From assembly GCA_009783265.1 (NCBI GenBank), contig WRHM01000013.1:1-40646 (forward strand): 40,646 nt of DNA, read 5' to 3'. The position numbers were made by a program, and so were the translations under genes. Shown here one piece after another: positions 6,291 to 14,182 of the stretch. The notes beneath the pieces were generated by a model, which saw nothing but the letters and a program-made list of their open reading frames with translations, was not told where the DNA came from and searched no databases. The stretch is from Oscillospiraceae bacterium. Its GTDB lineage: Bacteria; Bacillota; Clostridia; Oscillospirales; WRJC01. Each line of letters starts with the position of its first letter. The stretch's first letter is position 1.

Positions 6291-8456
6291 ATGGAAAATG
6301 ACAAATTTGCCATCACGGGCTATTGCAGGATTTCTGTTGACGACGAACTAAACAAAGAAAATACGAGCATAGAGAACCAAAAACATATAATTGAAGATTA
6401 TGTTCGCAAAAATTTTCCAAACAGTTCATTGGCATTTTACGAAGACCGTGATAAATCTGGTTACACTTTTGAACACCGTGAAGAATATCAAAAAATGCGT
6501 AAAAAATTAGTTTCACATCAGTATGATATACTAATAATAAAAGATTTTTCGAGATTTTCACGTAGAAATGGTAGAGGACTTGTCGAGCTTGAAGATTTAA
6601 GAGACGCAGGGGTAAGAATCATATCAGTAGGAGATAATATCGACTATCCTACAAACGACGACTGGCTTCAAATACAACTGCACTTTTTTATCAACGAAAT
6701 GCCCGTAACAGAAACGTCAAAGAAAATAAAAAACGTAATAAATCAACGGCAAAAAGAAGCTAAATGGATTTGTAACGTACCTTACGGTTACGTTATGACA
6801 AACAGTAAAAATATGACTTTTGAAATTGACACTCCTGCCGCAGAAATCGTCAAAAAAATATTCGCGCTCTATAACGAAGGTTTAGGATATAGAAAAATCG
6901 CAAATTATTTGACTGATTTACATATTCCTACGCCACGTATGACGTATAAAAATCATATTGAAAAAAACGGTACAATAACGAAAATTCAAAACATAAAAAA
7001 AGAATGGTCTATTATATCGGTTCAAGAAATATTAACTAATGATTTTTATATCGGTACTTTAAGACAGCGTAAATATACCCGAAATAAAATAAACGGAACG
7101 GATAAAAAACTCGACGATGATAAGCATATTGTTTTTGAAAATAACCACGAGGCTATCGTCGATTATATGGCGTTTAAATGCGCACAGGAACAAATCAAAA
7201 AACGCAGCACAAACGGTTATCGAGGTATAAAATTATACGATAATGTTTACACGGGATTTTTATTCTGTGGCGATTGCGGTTCGCCAATGTTTTCACGAAG
7301 CCGACCGGAATTAAGCCCAGCGTATATCTGCGGATTATATCATAGGAGAGGGCTTAAAGGGTGTACGGCACATCACATAAAAGTCGATACTTTAAATGAC
7401 TTAATTAAAACATACGTTGAAAAAGTAAAAAATAATTCTCAAAGTATGATTGAGAAATTAGAATTACTTTTAAAAGACGAAACAAAAGAATCAACGGACA
7501 ACAGTAATGTAATAGATAAATTACAAAAGCAGTTAAATAATACTGAAGAAGAACTAAAAACAACCAAACGTCAAAAAATACGTGAAATAACAAAAAAGCC
7601 GGAAGATATAGAATTGATTGAAAAAACATACGAAGAAATGGAATATGATTTAGAGCAGTCACTAAAGGGAATCAAAAATCAAATATCAATGTTAAATAAC
7701 AGACAAACTACTATTCTTCGGGTCAACAGAATCGCGAGAACGGCTATAGATATTTTCGACGATATAATACAAAAGCCATCGTTCACAAAAACTGATTTAG
7801 AGTTGATAATAGATAAAATTATAATTTACGATAATCATATCGAAATAAAATTAAAACGCGACATAGACACTCTGTTATCTATGGGAAAACTGGACGAATA
7901 TCCAAATTTTTCGCGGGACACTAAGAATAACGAAAATGAGAGCGTAATTCAAAAGTCTAACAAACATGAGAATAAGGTTCTTAGTGTCAATGTTGTCAGC
8001 GGCGGAGATCCTCTTGAAATATATACAGACCATGAAGGGGAAGTTATATTTAAAAAATATTCCCCGATAGAAGAACTCGCGGAAACTGCCACGCAGTATG
8101 CCGAAGCAATGAACAAAGCCTGCGGGATTTCAATAATAATTGTTGACAGGGATATTGCTGTAGCCTGCGCCGGGATACCAAAAAAAGATATACTTGAACA
8201 CAAAATTTCAAGTGAAATTGACAATATAATAGATACGCGCCAGCTTTACGCGTGGCATAACGGCGAAAGAAAAATCTCTGTCACTGACAGGCAGGAAAAA
8301 TATTTCGCGAAAGTTATCGCCCCTATATTTTCAGAAGGCGATATAATCGGCGCGGTTGCGGTTGTCGAAGCCGAAACTTTAAGCGAGCCGACTGAAACTG
8401 AAATAAAACTCGTCCAGACAGCGGCGGTGTTTTTAGGCAAACAATTAGAAAATTAA
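6291..8456 (+). CDS. Large serine integrase fused in frame to SpoVT C-terminus
   Basis: 721 aa, with AAAGGAG before ATG. Residues ~7-155 are the resolvase domain: GYCRIS supplies catalytic Ser15, followed by EDRDKSGYTFEHREEY and a DFSRFSRRNG loop. Residues ~165-300 are the recombinase domain (VPYGYVMT, GLGYRKIANYL). A zinc ribbon is formed by C326, C329, C347 and C358. A coiled coil covers ~385-480 and a closing segment runs to ~570. From about residue 572 (GGDPLEIYTDHEGEVIFKKY) to the end, the protein is the C-terminal 150 residues of SpoVT: the end of the AbrB-like domain and the whole GAF-like domain. The integrase catalyses site-specific integration and excision without a transposase-type target duplication. 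The fusion means the right attachment junction is inside spoVT, with no stop codon separating the two genes. Confidence 0.9.
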   Translation: MENDKFAITGYCRISVDDELNKENTSIENQKHIIEDYVRKNFPNSSLAFYEDRDKSGYTFEHREEYQKMRKKLVSHQYDILIIKDFSRFSRRNGRGLVELEDLRDAGVRIISVGDNIDYPTNDDWLQIQLHFFINEMPVTETSKKIKNVINQRQKEAKWICNVPYGYVMTNSKNMTFEIDTPAAEIVKKIFALYNEGLGYRKIANYLTDLHIPTPRMTYKNHIEKNGTITKIQNIKKEWSIISVQEILTNDFYIGTLRQRKYTRNKINGTDKKLDDDKHIVFENNHEAIVDYMAFKCAQEQIKKRSTNGYRGIKLYDNVYTGFLFCGDCGSPMFSRSRPELSPAYICGLYHRRGLKGCTAHHIKVDTLNDLIKTYVEKVKNNSQSMIEKLELLLKDETKESTDNSNVIDKLQKQLNNTEEELKTTKRQKIREITKKPEDIELIEKTYEEMEYDLEQSLKGIKNQISMLNNRQTTILRVNRIARTAIDIFDDIIQKPSFTKTDLELIIDKIIIYDNHIEIKLKRDIDTLLSMGKLDEYPNFSRDTKNNENESVIQKSNKHENKVLSVNVVSGGDPLEIYTDHEGEVIFKKYSPIEELAETATQYAEAMNKACGISIIIVDRDIAVACAGIPKKDILEHKISSEIDNIIDTRQLYAWHNGERKISVTDRQEKYFAKVIAPIFSEGDIIGAVAVVEAETLSEPTETEIKLVQTAAVFLGKQLEN
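7995..8015 (+). other. Inferred right attachment junction (attR) inside spoVT
   Basis: Upstream of about 8004 the protein reads as the integrase tail (...KVLSVNVVS). From GGA GAT CCT CTT (8004-8015) it reads GDPLEI of SpoVT. The crossover dinucleotide for a serine integrase should lie in or next to GGCGGAGAT. The exact core cannot be fixed without the left junction, which lies outside the window. Confidence 0.6.
8004..8456 (+). pseudogene. spoVT: spoVT, 3' part (N-terminal ~30 codons displaced)
   Basis: SpoVT is an AbrB-type transcription factor with a GAF-like C-terminal domain that acts in the forespore during sporulation. Here GDPLEIYTDHEGEVIFKKYS is the second half of the swapped-hairpin DNA-binding domain. 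The GAF-like part follows with AETATQYAEAMNKACGISII, SVTDRQEKYFAKVIAPIFSE and AAVFLGKQLEN at the natural C-terminus. The start codon and the first ~30 codons, which contain the ...DDLGRVVIPKEIRR... strand pair, are not in the window. Codon use matches the host genes. If the 5' part survives at the far end of the element, excision would rebuild the gene. If not, it is a true pseudogene. Confidence 0.85.
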
Positions 8457-8484
8457 AGAATTACAGCATATATGAAAACAAATG

Positions 8485-8516
8485 CGCCGGAATTTAATTT
8501 TCCGGCGTATTTTTGT
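8485..8516 (+). terminator. Terminator after spoVT
   Basis: CGCCGGAA (8485-8492) pairs with TTCCGGCG (8500-8507), followed by TATTTTTGT. It sits 28 nt after the spoVT stop and isolates the downstream gene. Confidence 0.8.
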
Positions 8517-8590
8517 GAAAAAATATATAGAATTTTTTATTTTTATTTTGTATAATATAATTATAATTATATTTACAGGTATAAAAAAAC

Positions 8591-9733
8591 ATGAAAGATA
8601 AAAAAACGGAAAAAATTTCGCTGTGGGATTATCTCAAAACTATAAATAACACAAAGCCTATAATTTTATACGGCATGGGTAACGGCGCAGACAAAATACT
8701 GGATTTATGCGAAAAAAAAGACATAAAAATCAATGATATTTTTGCAAGCGATGAATTTGTGAGGGGGCATCATTTCAGAGGTTTTAGAGTTAAAAAGCTT
8801 TCTGAAATCGAGGAAGAATACAAAGATTTTTGTATTCTTACGGCTTTTGCCACAAGAGAAAACGAAGTGATTGACAGAATTTATAAATTAAGTGAAAAAT
8901 ATGAGTTATACTCTCCGAATTTTCCTGTTTTCGGCGAAAAATATTTTGACTGTGATTTTTTGAGCGAAAATATAAAAGATATAGAAAAAGCGTATTTGCT
9001 GTTATCAGACGGTATATCGCGTGAAGTTTATATAAACGCTATAAATTTTATGATAAGCGGGAAATTAAAATATCTCAAAAATATTAATTCTTTAAAATAT
9101 GACGCGTTTGATTTATTGAATTTGTGCGATGAAGTGCATTATATTGACATCGGCGCGTATAACGGAGATACTGTTCTGGAATTGATAAAATATCTTGACG
9201 CCAAAAACATAAATATAAATAAAATCACGGCTTTTGAGCCGGACAAAAAGAATTTTGAAAAATTAGAAAAAAATATGATTGAAAATAATATTATAAATAA
9301 ATGCGGGCTATATAACACAGGGGCGTGGAGCGAAGAAAAAACGCTTTTTTTTGATTCAAAATCCGGACGCAGTTCAAGCGTAGGGCGCGGCGACACTGGC
9401 GCGTCGCTTATAAAATCAAAATCCATAAAAATTTCCGTAAACAGTCTTGATAATATATTAAAATTTTATGATTTAAACCGCAAAATTTTGATAAAATACG
9501 ATGTTGAGGGAGCGGAATTTGAGGCTTTGACGGGGACAAAAGAAACTATAAAAAAATATTCGCCGAAACTTAGCGTTTCGTTATATCACAGAGCCGAAGA
9601 TATTTTTAAGCTTTTGTTATTAATAAATAATATAAATCCTGATTATAATTTTTATATGCGAAAGCATAAATATATTCCGTGCTGGGATTTGAATTTATAT
9701 GCTGTTCATAAAAATTTTAATGTTTATCGATAA
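8591..9733 (+). CDS. FkbM-family methyltransferase
   Basis: 380 aa. Residues ~20-130 form a Rossmann-like domain opening with KPIILYGMGNGADKIL, of the type found in sugar-modifying enzymes. From ~180 the SAM-dependent FkbM fold follows: YIDIGAYNGDT (glycine-rich motif I), FEPDKKNFEKLEKNM (acidic end of strand 2), then KYDVEGAEFEALTG (~303-316), the KxDVEGxE signature of FkbM enzymes. These enzymes usually O-methylate sugars or polyketides; the substrate here is unknown. TATAAT at 8551-8556 lies in a very A+T-rich leader after the spoVT terminator, so the gene is probably transcribed alone. Confidence 0.85.
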   Translation: MKDKKTEKISLWDYLKTINNTKPIILYGMGNGADKILDLCEKKDIKINDIFASDEFVRGHHFRGFRVKKLSEIEEEYKDFCILTAFATRENEVIDRIYKLSEKYELYSPNFPVFGEKYFDCDFLSENIKDIEKAYLLLSDGISREVYINAINFMISGKLKYLKNINSLKYDAFDLLNLCDEVHYIDIGAYNGDTVLELIKYLDAKNININKITAFEPDKKNFEKLEKNMIENNIINKCGLYNTGAWSEEKTLFFDSKSGRSSSVGRGDTGASLIKSKSIKISVNSLDNILKFYDLNRKILIKYDVEGAEFEALTGTKETIKKYSPKLSVSLYHRAEDIFKLLLLINNINPDYNFYMRKHKYIPCWDLNLYAVHKNFNVYR

Positions 9734-9740
9734 ATAATAC

Positions 9741-9769
9741 TTGACAAATATTAAATTATATGTTAAAAT
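9741..9769 (+). promoter_or_regulatory. Sigma-A promoter for DUF2975/Xre pair
   Basis: TTGACA at 9741-9746 and TAAAAT at 9764-9769 with a 17-bp spacer, 39 bp before the start codon. Confidence 0.75.
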
Positions 9770-9807
9770 ATTTTTATAAATAATAAATTAAAGGCAGGTT
9801 TATAAAA

Positions 9808-10317
9808 ATGGAAAAAATGGGGAATCAAACAGAAAAAATCAAAAAATTCAGCAAAGTCGTTTATATTTTATTAAAAATCGCATTTGTAGTATTTATTGTT
9901 ATAGGAGCGTTGGAATTTGCGGCGTGGATTTTGGCATTGGCAGAAGCCCCGACGATATTTCAACTGGGGGATATCACGGTTAAACTTCCGACGGTGGAAT
10001 TATTCGGCGGCACTCCCGCCAGTATTCCGATTATTCGCGAATGGTATCCTGAATTTATGCTTGAAGAAATTTTGCGGACTATCGGCGTTGTTATTGCACT
10101 GATATACGCGAAAAATATTTTTAGGATATTAAAAGAAAACGGTTCGCCATTTCGTAAAAATATAGTAAAAGAATTTAAGAGATTAGCAATAGCTTTATTG
10201 GCAGTAGGCGCGTTTACAGGAGCAATAGGCTTTATTGCCGCAGGAATTGTCTGGGTGCTTTGCTTAATATTTGATTACGGCTGCGCATTACAGGCAGAAA
10301 GCGATACAACGTTATAA
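9808..10317 (+). CDS. DUF2975 integral membrane protein
   Basis: 169 aa with four predicted membrane segments: ILLKIAFVVFIVIGALEFAA (~20-42), ILRTIGVVIALIYAKNIF (~93-112), then two around LAIALLAVGAFTGAIGFIAA and VWVLCLIFDYGCAL. The loop between segments 3 and 2 carries NGSPFRKN, the hallmark of DUF2975 proteins. Such proteins occur almost always in an operon with a small YozG-type Xre regulator, as here (gap 37 bp). Function is unknown; regulation of or by the adjacent HTH protein is the usual inference. Confidence 0.85.
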   Translation: MEKMGNQTEKIKKFSKVVYILLKIAFVVFIVIGALEFAAWILALAEAPTIFQLGDITVKLPTVELFGGTPASIPIIREWYPEFMLEEILRTIGVVIALIYAKNIFRILKENGSPFRKNIVKEFKRLAIALLAVGAFTGAIGFIAAGIVWVLCLIFDYGCALQAESDTTL

Positions 10318-10354
10318 ATTAATTTATAATTATAATAAGGCGGTGTGAAGTTTT

Positions 10355-10579
10355 ATGATTATACTGCGTCTTGACAGAGTCATGGCGGACAGAAAGATTT
10401 CTCTGAATGAATTAGCGCAAAAAGTGGGAATTTCGCATGTAAATTTATCTAATATCAAAACAGGCAAAATCAGCGCGATAAGATTTTCAACGCTTGAAGC
10501 TATCTGTGATATATTAAATTGCCAGCCCGGAGATATACTGGAATATAAACGGGAATATAGCGTAAATACCGAAAATTAA
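10355..10579 (+). CDS. Small Xre/YozG-type HTH regulator
   Basis: 74 aa, almost entirely one helix-turn-helix domain. It opens with MIILRLDRVMADRKISLNEL, then AQKVGISHVNLSNIKTGKIS supplies recognition helices, and CDILNCQPGDILEY is the closing motif of YozG-like Cro/C1 regulators. It follows the DUF2975 gene with a GGCGGTG ribosome binding site. No obvious palindromic operator is seen at the shared promoter. Confidence 0.85.
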   Translation: MIILRLDRVMADRKISLNELAQKVGISHVNLSNIKTGKISAIRFSTLEAICDILNCQPGDILEYKREYSVNTEN

Positions 10580-10637
10580 AATTAATTTATCAGGGCGGGA
10601 AGTTTTTTCGCCTTGAATTTTATATAAAATAATTCGT

Positions 10638-10817
10638 GGTGCTAATTAAAGAACTGCAAAAAATTGGTGTTTTCCAAAAAGCCCCCTCTCTCAAAAGGGG
10701 TGCCGTCCGCAGACGGCGGGGGATTCCCCCAAAGACATCAAACTTTGGAATCCCCGGCACTTCGTGTGCCACCCCCTTTACGCGGCTTTGCCGCTAAAGA
10801 GGGCTTTATTTAGCACC
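10638..10817. repeat. 180-bp non-coding palindromic element (MITE-like)
   Basis: The ends GGTGCTAATTAAAG (10638-10651) and CTTTATTTAGCACC (10804-10817) are inverted repeats, 13 of 14 identical. Inside are nested hairpins: GCCGTC/GACGGC around 10702-10717, GGGGATTCC...GGAATCCCC (10718-10755), GGCAC/GTGCC (10756-10770) and GCGGC/GCCGC (10782-10794). There is no open frame. It occupies most of the gap between the Xre gene and ylxM. It shares CCGTCCGCAGACGG with the element at 39582, pointing to one dispersed repeat family. Confidence 0.7.
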
Positions 10818-10905
10818 TTATATTAATTTATATGTAAAGTATATGTTTTTTTGTAGTAGTTGTGCTTAAATAGTCAAAAATATTTTAAAATATAAGAAAA
10901 TACTA

Positions 10906-10934
10906 TTGACTTTTAAAATAAAATATAGTATAAT
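10906..10934 (+). promoter_or_regulatory. Promoter of the ylxM-ffh operon
   Basis: TTGACT at 10906-10911 and TATAAT at 10929-10934 with 17-bp spacing. A start near 10941 puts a 21-bp palindrome at the very beginning of the transcript. Confidence 0.8.
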
Positions 10935-10942
10935 ATAAAAAC

Positions 10943-10963
10943 TGTAAAGCAATACGCTTTACA
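10943..10963. promoter_or_regulatory. 21-bp palindrome at ylxM-ffh transcription start
   Basis: TGTAAAGC (10943-10950), spacer AATAC, GCTTTACA (10956-10963): a perfect 8-bp inverted repeat placed at the expected +1 region. Near-copies with the same 21-bp span lie before mraZ (24439) and ftsZ (36773). It could be a protein operator or an mRNA 5' hairpin. Confidence 0.5.
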
Positions 10964-11015
10964 TTTGTAATTAATTTTTAAGTGAATAATTATTTTAAAT
11001 GGGTTTAAAAGGAAA

Positions 11016-11390
11016 ATGTTTGAAAAAGATTACAGGATAAGCTATTTGCTTGATTTTTACGGCAATATACTGACGGATAAACAAAAAGACGCCATTGATT
11101 TATATTATAACGAAGATTTATCCCTTGCTGAAATTGCGGATTATGTCGGAATTACGAGGCAGGGGGTTCGCGACGCAATAAAACGCGGCGAAGAAACTCT
11201 CGTAGAAATGGAAGGTAAGCTCGGATTTGCCGAAAAATTTGAGGAATACAGAAAAGTATTCGCCGAAATAAATAAATGCGCCGACGTTATAAGGGTTTCA
11301 AGGTCAAATATTAATTTCTTTAAAATAATTGAAGAAAATATGAGTTTTATAATGGATCAGATACAAAACGTCACAAAAGAAGCTGAATAG
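11016..11390 (+). CDS. ylxM: YlxM, SRP-associated HTH protein
   Basis: 124 aa. The N-terminal half contains SYLLDFYGNILTDKQKDAID and a sigma-70 region-4-like helix-turn-helix, LAEIADYVGITRQGVRDAIK. The C-terminal half is helical. Length and domain match YlxM/p13, which in streptococci associates with the signal recognition particle and modulates FtsY GTPase activity. It is first gene of the ffh operon, 53 bp before ffh, which is its usual place in Firmicutes. Confidence 0.93.
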   Translation: MFEKDYRISYLLDFYGNILTDKQKDAIDLYYNEDLSLAEIADYVGITRQGVRDAIKRGEETLVEMEGKLGFAEKFEEYRKVFAEINKCADVIRVSRSNINFFKIIEENMSFIMDQIQNVTKEAE

Positions 11391-11443
11391 ATTTATATTT
11401 TATTAAAAGATAAAAAAAGATAAAAACGGAGATTGTTTTATAT

Positions 11444-12787
11444 ATGTTTGACGGCTTAATGGAAAAAATGAGCGCGGCTTTTAAAAAATTTCGCAATAAA
11501 GGCAAATTGACCCCGGCAGATGTTAAAGAAGGCATGCGCGAGATAAGAATGGCGCTTCTTGAGGCGGACGTAAATTACAAAGTGACAAAAGAATTTGTAA
11601 GCCGCGTAACTGAGAGAGCGATCGGGGCTGAAGTTCTTGAGAGTATCCAGCCGGGACATCAGGTCGTCAAAATAGTTGACGAGGAAATGACTAAAATAAT
11701 GGGCGAAAAACAGGAAAAAATAAATATAGCTTCAAGCCCGCCGACTATTGTCATGATGGTGGGATTAAACGGCGCGGGAAAAACTACCCATGCCGGAAAA
11801 CTCGCGCTTATGCTAAAAAAAGAAAACAAGAGGCCGCTGCTTGTCGCGTGCGACGTTTACAGGCCCGCGGCAGTGAAGCAGCTTGAAATCGTCGGCGAAA
11901 AGGCCGGGGTTCCGGTTTTTAGTATGCTGAGCGAAAAAGATCCGGTAAAAATCGCAGAGGAAGGCGTAAAACATGCGAAAGCAAACGGAAATGATATAGT
12001 TTTTATAGATACGGCCGGACGTTTGCAGATAGATGAAATACTTATGGACGAACTTAAAAGAATGAAGCAGGTTATAAAGCCTCATGAAATATTATTGGTT
12101 ATCGACGCGATGATAGGACAGGAATCAGTGAATGTCGCCGAGGCTTTTAATAATATGCTTGATATATCCGGGGTTATACTTACTAAATTAGACGGCGACA
12201 CAAGGGGCGGCGCGGCTCTGTCTGTAAGATATATTACGGGAAAACCCATAAAATATATAGGCATGGGAGAGAAAATCGACGCGTCGGACGCTCTCGAAGA
12301 ATTTCATCCCGACAGAATGGCTTCGCGCATACTTGGCATGGGGGATATATTGACTTTGGTGGATAAGGCTCAGGCGGCGTTTGACGATAAAAAAGCCGAA
12401 GAACTCGAAAGAAAATTAAGGGAGCAGTCGTTTACGCTGGATGATTATCTTGACCAGTTTCAGCAAATGAAAAAAATCGGCTCAATGGAACAGATTCTAA
12501 GCATGATGCCCGGAATCAAGCCGGGAGCGTTGAAAGACGCGAAAATCGACGAACGGCAAATGGCAAGGACTGAGGCTATAATTAAATCAATGACGAAACA
12601 GGAGAAAACAAAGCCTGAGATAATAAATTCGTCGCGTAAAAAGAGAATAGCGTCAGGAAGCGGGACAAACGTCGAGGAAGTCAATAAGCTGTTAAAACAG
12701 TTTGACCAGACGAATAAAATGATGAAGCAATTTATGGGCGGCGGCGGAAAAAAGAAAAAATTAGGGAAAATGGGGCTGCCGTTTTAA
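11444..12787 (+). CDS. ffh: Signal recognition particle GTPase Ffh
   Basis: 447 aa, normal full length. The N domain covers 1-~90. The G domain has the P-loop GLNGAGKTTHAGKL (~107-120), DVYRPAAVKQL, DTAGRLQ and TKLDGDTRGG. The methionine-rich M domain runs from ~300 to 430 (DQFQQMKKIGSMEQILSMMP...), with the RNA-binding SGSGT. The basic tail is GGGGKKKKLGKMGLPF. Ffh binds signal sequences and 4.5S/6S-type SRP RNA in the cytosol and docks to FtsY to deliver membrane and secreted proteins. No SRP RNA gene is visible in the window. Confidence 0.98.
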   Translation: MFDGLMEKMSAAFKKFRNKGKLTPADVKEGMREIRMALLEADVNYKVTKEFVSRVTERAIGAEVLESIQPGHQVVKIVDEEMTKIMGEKQEKINIASSPPTIVMMVGLNGAGKTTHAGKLALMLKKENKRPLLVACDVYRPAAVKQLEIVGEKAGVPVFSMLSEKDPVKIAEEGVKHAKANGNDIVFIDTAGRLQIDEILMDELKRMKQVIKPHEILLVIDAMIGQESVNVAEAFNNMLDISGVILTKLDGDTRGGAALSVRYITGKPIKYIGMGEKIDASDALEEFHPDRMASRILGMGDILTLVDKAQAAFDDKKAEELERKLREQSFTLDDYLDQFQQMKKIGSMEQILSMMPGIKPGALKDAKIDERQMARTEAIIKSMTKQEKTKPEIINSSRKKRIASGSGTNVEEVNKLLKQFDQTNKMMKQFMGGGGKKKKLGKMGLPF

Positions 12788-12856
12788 CTAAGTTAATAAA
12801 TAAAAATTTATTATATAAAATCTAAAATTTCGATTAAAAGGAGGTGCAAAAAACTA

Positions 12857-13099
12857 ATGGCAGTTAAAATAAGACTCAGGAGAATGGGCGCGAAAAAAGC
12901 CCCGTTTTACAGAATAGTCGTGGCAGATTCGAGATACCCGAGAGACGGGAGATTTATCGAGGAAATCGGTTCTTATAATCCGCTTATAGACCCTGCGGAA
13001 ATTAATATCGACGGCGAAAAAGCTAAAAAATGGATAGCAAACGGCGCGCAGGCTACCGATACGGTCAAAAGTCTGCTGAAAAAGAGCGGCGTTCTGTAA
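12857..13099 (+). CDS. rpsP: 30S ribosomal protein S16
   Basis: 80 aa starting [20 protein letters not shown] with [18 protein letters not shown] and NPL, the typical full S16 sequence. AGGAGGTG lies 9 nt before the ATG, a near-perfect ribosome binding site fitting a highly expressed ribosomal gene. S16 is needed for 30S assembly. It stands between ffh and khpA as in most Firmicutes. Confidence 0.98.
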   Translation: MAVKIRLRRMGAKKAPFYRIVVADSRYPRDGRFIEEIGSYNPLIDPAEINIDGEKAKKWIANGAQATDTVKSLLKKSGVL

Positions 13100-13125
13100 T
13101 TTTATGGTAAAATAACTTTAAGATA

Positions 13126-13200
13126 GGCTCCTTCTAAAGCCTCCCTCAGCCGCTTTGCGGCGGTAAGAGGGGGGTGTCAACGGGGTTGACAGGGGGAGCG
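13126..13200. repeat. GC-rich palindromic repeat between rpsP and khpA
   Basis: The ends GGCTCC (13126-13131) and GGAGC (13195-13199) are complementary. Inside, CCGC-TTT-GCGG (13150-13160) and GTCAA-CGGG-GTTGAC form stems, and CCTCCCTC faces GAGGGGGG. It is far richer in G+C than the surrounding leader and has no open frame. It resembles the other intergenic palindromic elements in this window. Confidence 0.5.
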
Positions 13201-13257
13201 GAAAAAGATTTTATTTGTAATTTTGTAAGATAGTATGAAGAATAGGAGAGATAAATT

Positions 13258-13485
13258 TTGAAAGATATTTTGCATGATATCGTTGCCGCGATAATCGGCG
13301 GGGACGCAAAAATAGAAATAAATGAAAAAGAAAAAGACGGGATGATAATTCTGGAACTTTCAGTGGATAAAGAAGATATGGGAAAAGTCATCGGCAGGAA
13401 AGGCAAGATAGCAAAAGCAATAAGAACTGTCGTCAAAGCTTGCGCAAACAGGGAAAACAAAAAAGTTTCTGTCGATATAATATAA
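13258..13485 (+). CDS. khpA: KhpA, KH-domain RNA-binding protein
   Basis: 75 aa with a single type II KH domain. The nucleic-acid-binding loop is in MGKVIGRKGKIAKAIRTVVK (GRKG at 46-49). The start is TTG at 13258, chosen because GGAGAG sits 8 nt upstream and no ATG is available before the conserved region. KhpA works with KhpB/Jag in binding sRNAs and mRNAs and affects cell elongation in several Firmicutes. Its place between rpsP and rimM is conserved. Confidence 0.93.
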   Translation: MKDILHDIVAAIIGGDAKIEINEKEKDGMIILELSVDKEDMGKVIGRKGKIAKAIRTVVKACANRENKKVSVDII

Positions 13486-13502
13486 AATACAAAAAAATAT
13501 TA

Positions 13503-13577
13503 ATTTGTAGGGGCGGGCATTGCCCGTTCGCCTGAATATATAATTTATTTACACGGACGCGCAATGAGCGCCCCTAC
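13503..13577. repeat. Short palindromic element, full copy (GTAGGGG/CCCCTAC ends)
   Basis: GTAGGGGCG at 13507-13515 and CGCCCCTAC at 13569-13577 form terminal inverted repeats. An inner stem CGGGCA-T-TGCCCG lies at the left end. It fills the gap between khpA and rimM, ending 15 bp before the rimM start. The right part, CGGACGCGCAATGAGCGCC, is nearly the same as the inverted copy at 38320-38371, so the two are one family. Confidence 0.65.
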
Positions 13578-13591
13578 GGGAAAAATGGTTA

Positions 13592-14110
13592 ATGAGCGAA
13601 TATATAGAAGCCGGAAAAATAACGTCGGCGCATTCTTTCCGGGGAGAAGTAAAAATTCAAAGCTGGTGCGATACTCCCGAATTTCTGACGCGGTTCAGGA
13701 TTTTTTATCTTGACGTAAAAGGCGGGAGTTTTCTTACTGTGGAAAAAATAAGAGCGGCAAATAATTTATTGATTGCGTCTTTTAAAGAAATTGACAGCGA
13801 AGAAACTGCGTTTAAGTTTAAAAATAAAGTTTTGTATATAAAAAAAGACGACGCAAATCTTGACGAGGGGACTTTTTTTATAAGCGATATGATTGGTTTA
13901 AGCGTTTTCGATTTTGACACGGGAGTAAAATACGGTATATTATCTGATGTTTTTAATAACGGCGCGAATGATATTTATGTTGTTAAAACTGAAATTATAG
14001 AGAAAAATAATAAAAATAAAGAAGTATTGATACCAAATGTCCCGGCGTTTATAAAAAAAGTAAGTCTTGACGAGGGGGTTTTCATAACCCCGATAGAGGG
14101 TATGTTTTGA
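13592..14110 (+). CDS. rimM: Ribosome maturation factor RimM
   Basis: 172 aa. The N-terminal RimM domain starts EYIEAGKITSAHSFRGEVKI (G-x-I...H-G/F-R-GEVK signature). A PRC-barrel domain from ~95 contains LIGLSVFDFD-like FISDMIGLSVFDFDTG and ends LIPNVPAFIKKVSLDEGVFI then TPIEGMF. It assists maturation of the 30S head with S19. The last 43 bp and the stop lie in a 51-bp repeat also found after the toxin-antitoxin cassette. The present 3' end may therefore have arrived with that cassette, although the protein looks complete. Confidence 0.95.
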   Translation: MSEYIEAGKITSAHSFRGEVKIQSWCDTPEFLTRFRIFYLDVKGGSFLTVEKIRAANNLLIASFKEIDSEETAFKFKNKVLYIKKDDANLDEGTFFISDMIGLSVFDFDTGVKYGILSDVFNNGANDIYVVKTEIIEKNNKNKEVLIPNVPAFIKKVSLDEGVFITPIEGMF

Positions 14111-14117
14111 ATATAAA
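14067..14117 (+). repeat. 51-bp direct repeat, copy 1 (rimM 3' end)
   Basis: Starts TTGACGAGGGGGTTTTC and ends GTTTTGAATATAAA. 49 of 51 bases match copy 2 at 14676-14726; the differences are A to G at 14084 and 14086. It encodes the last residues DEGVFITPIEGMF of RimM plus seven bases after the stop. Confidence 0.9.
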
Positions 14118-14128
14118 ATAAAAAATAC

Positions 14129-14166
14129 TTGACAAATCAGCAAAACTGTAATACAATGTAATACAG
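14129..14166 (+). promoter_or_regulatory. Toxin-antitoxin promoter with TGTAATACA direct repeats
   Basis: TTGACA (14129-14134) and TACAAT (14152-14157) are 17 bp apart. TGTAATACA occurs at 14147-14155 and again at 14157-14165, ten bases apart, and CTGTA/TACAG close the region as an inverted repeat. This is the expected arrangement for co-operative binding by a ribbon-helix-helix antitoxin over its own -10 box. Confidence 0.7.
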
Positions 14167-14182
14167 AAAGGGGCGATTAATT

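Noticed and set aside
6291..8456. Reading the 721-aa protein as a natural domain fusion of integrase and a ligand-sensing GAF regulator
   Set aside because: The C-terminal part matches SpoVT collinearly to its natural end and starts mid-way through the AbrB-like domain, which is better explained by integration inside spoVT than by an evolved fusion.
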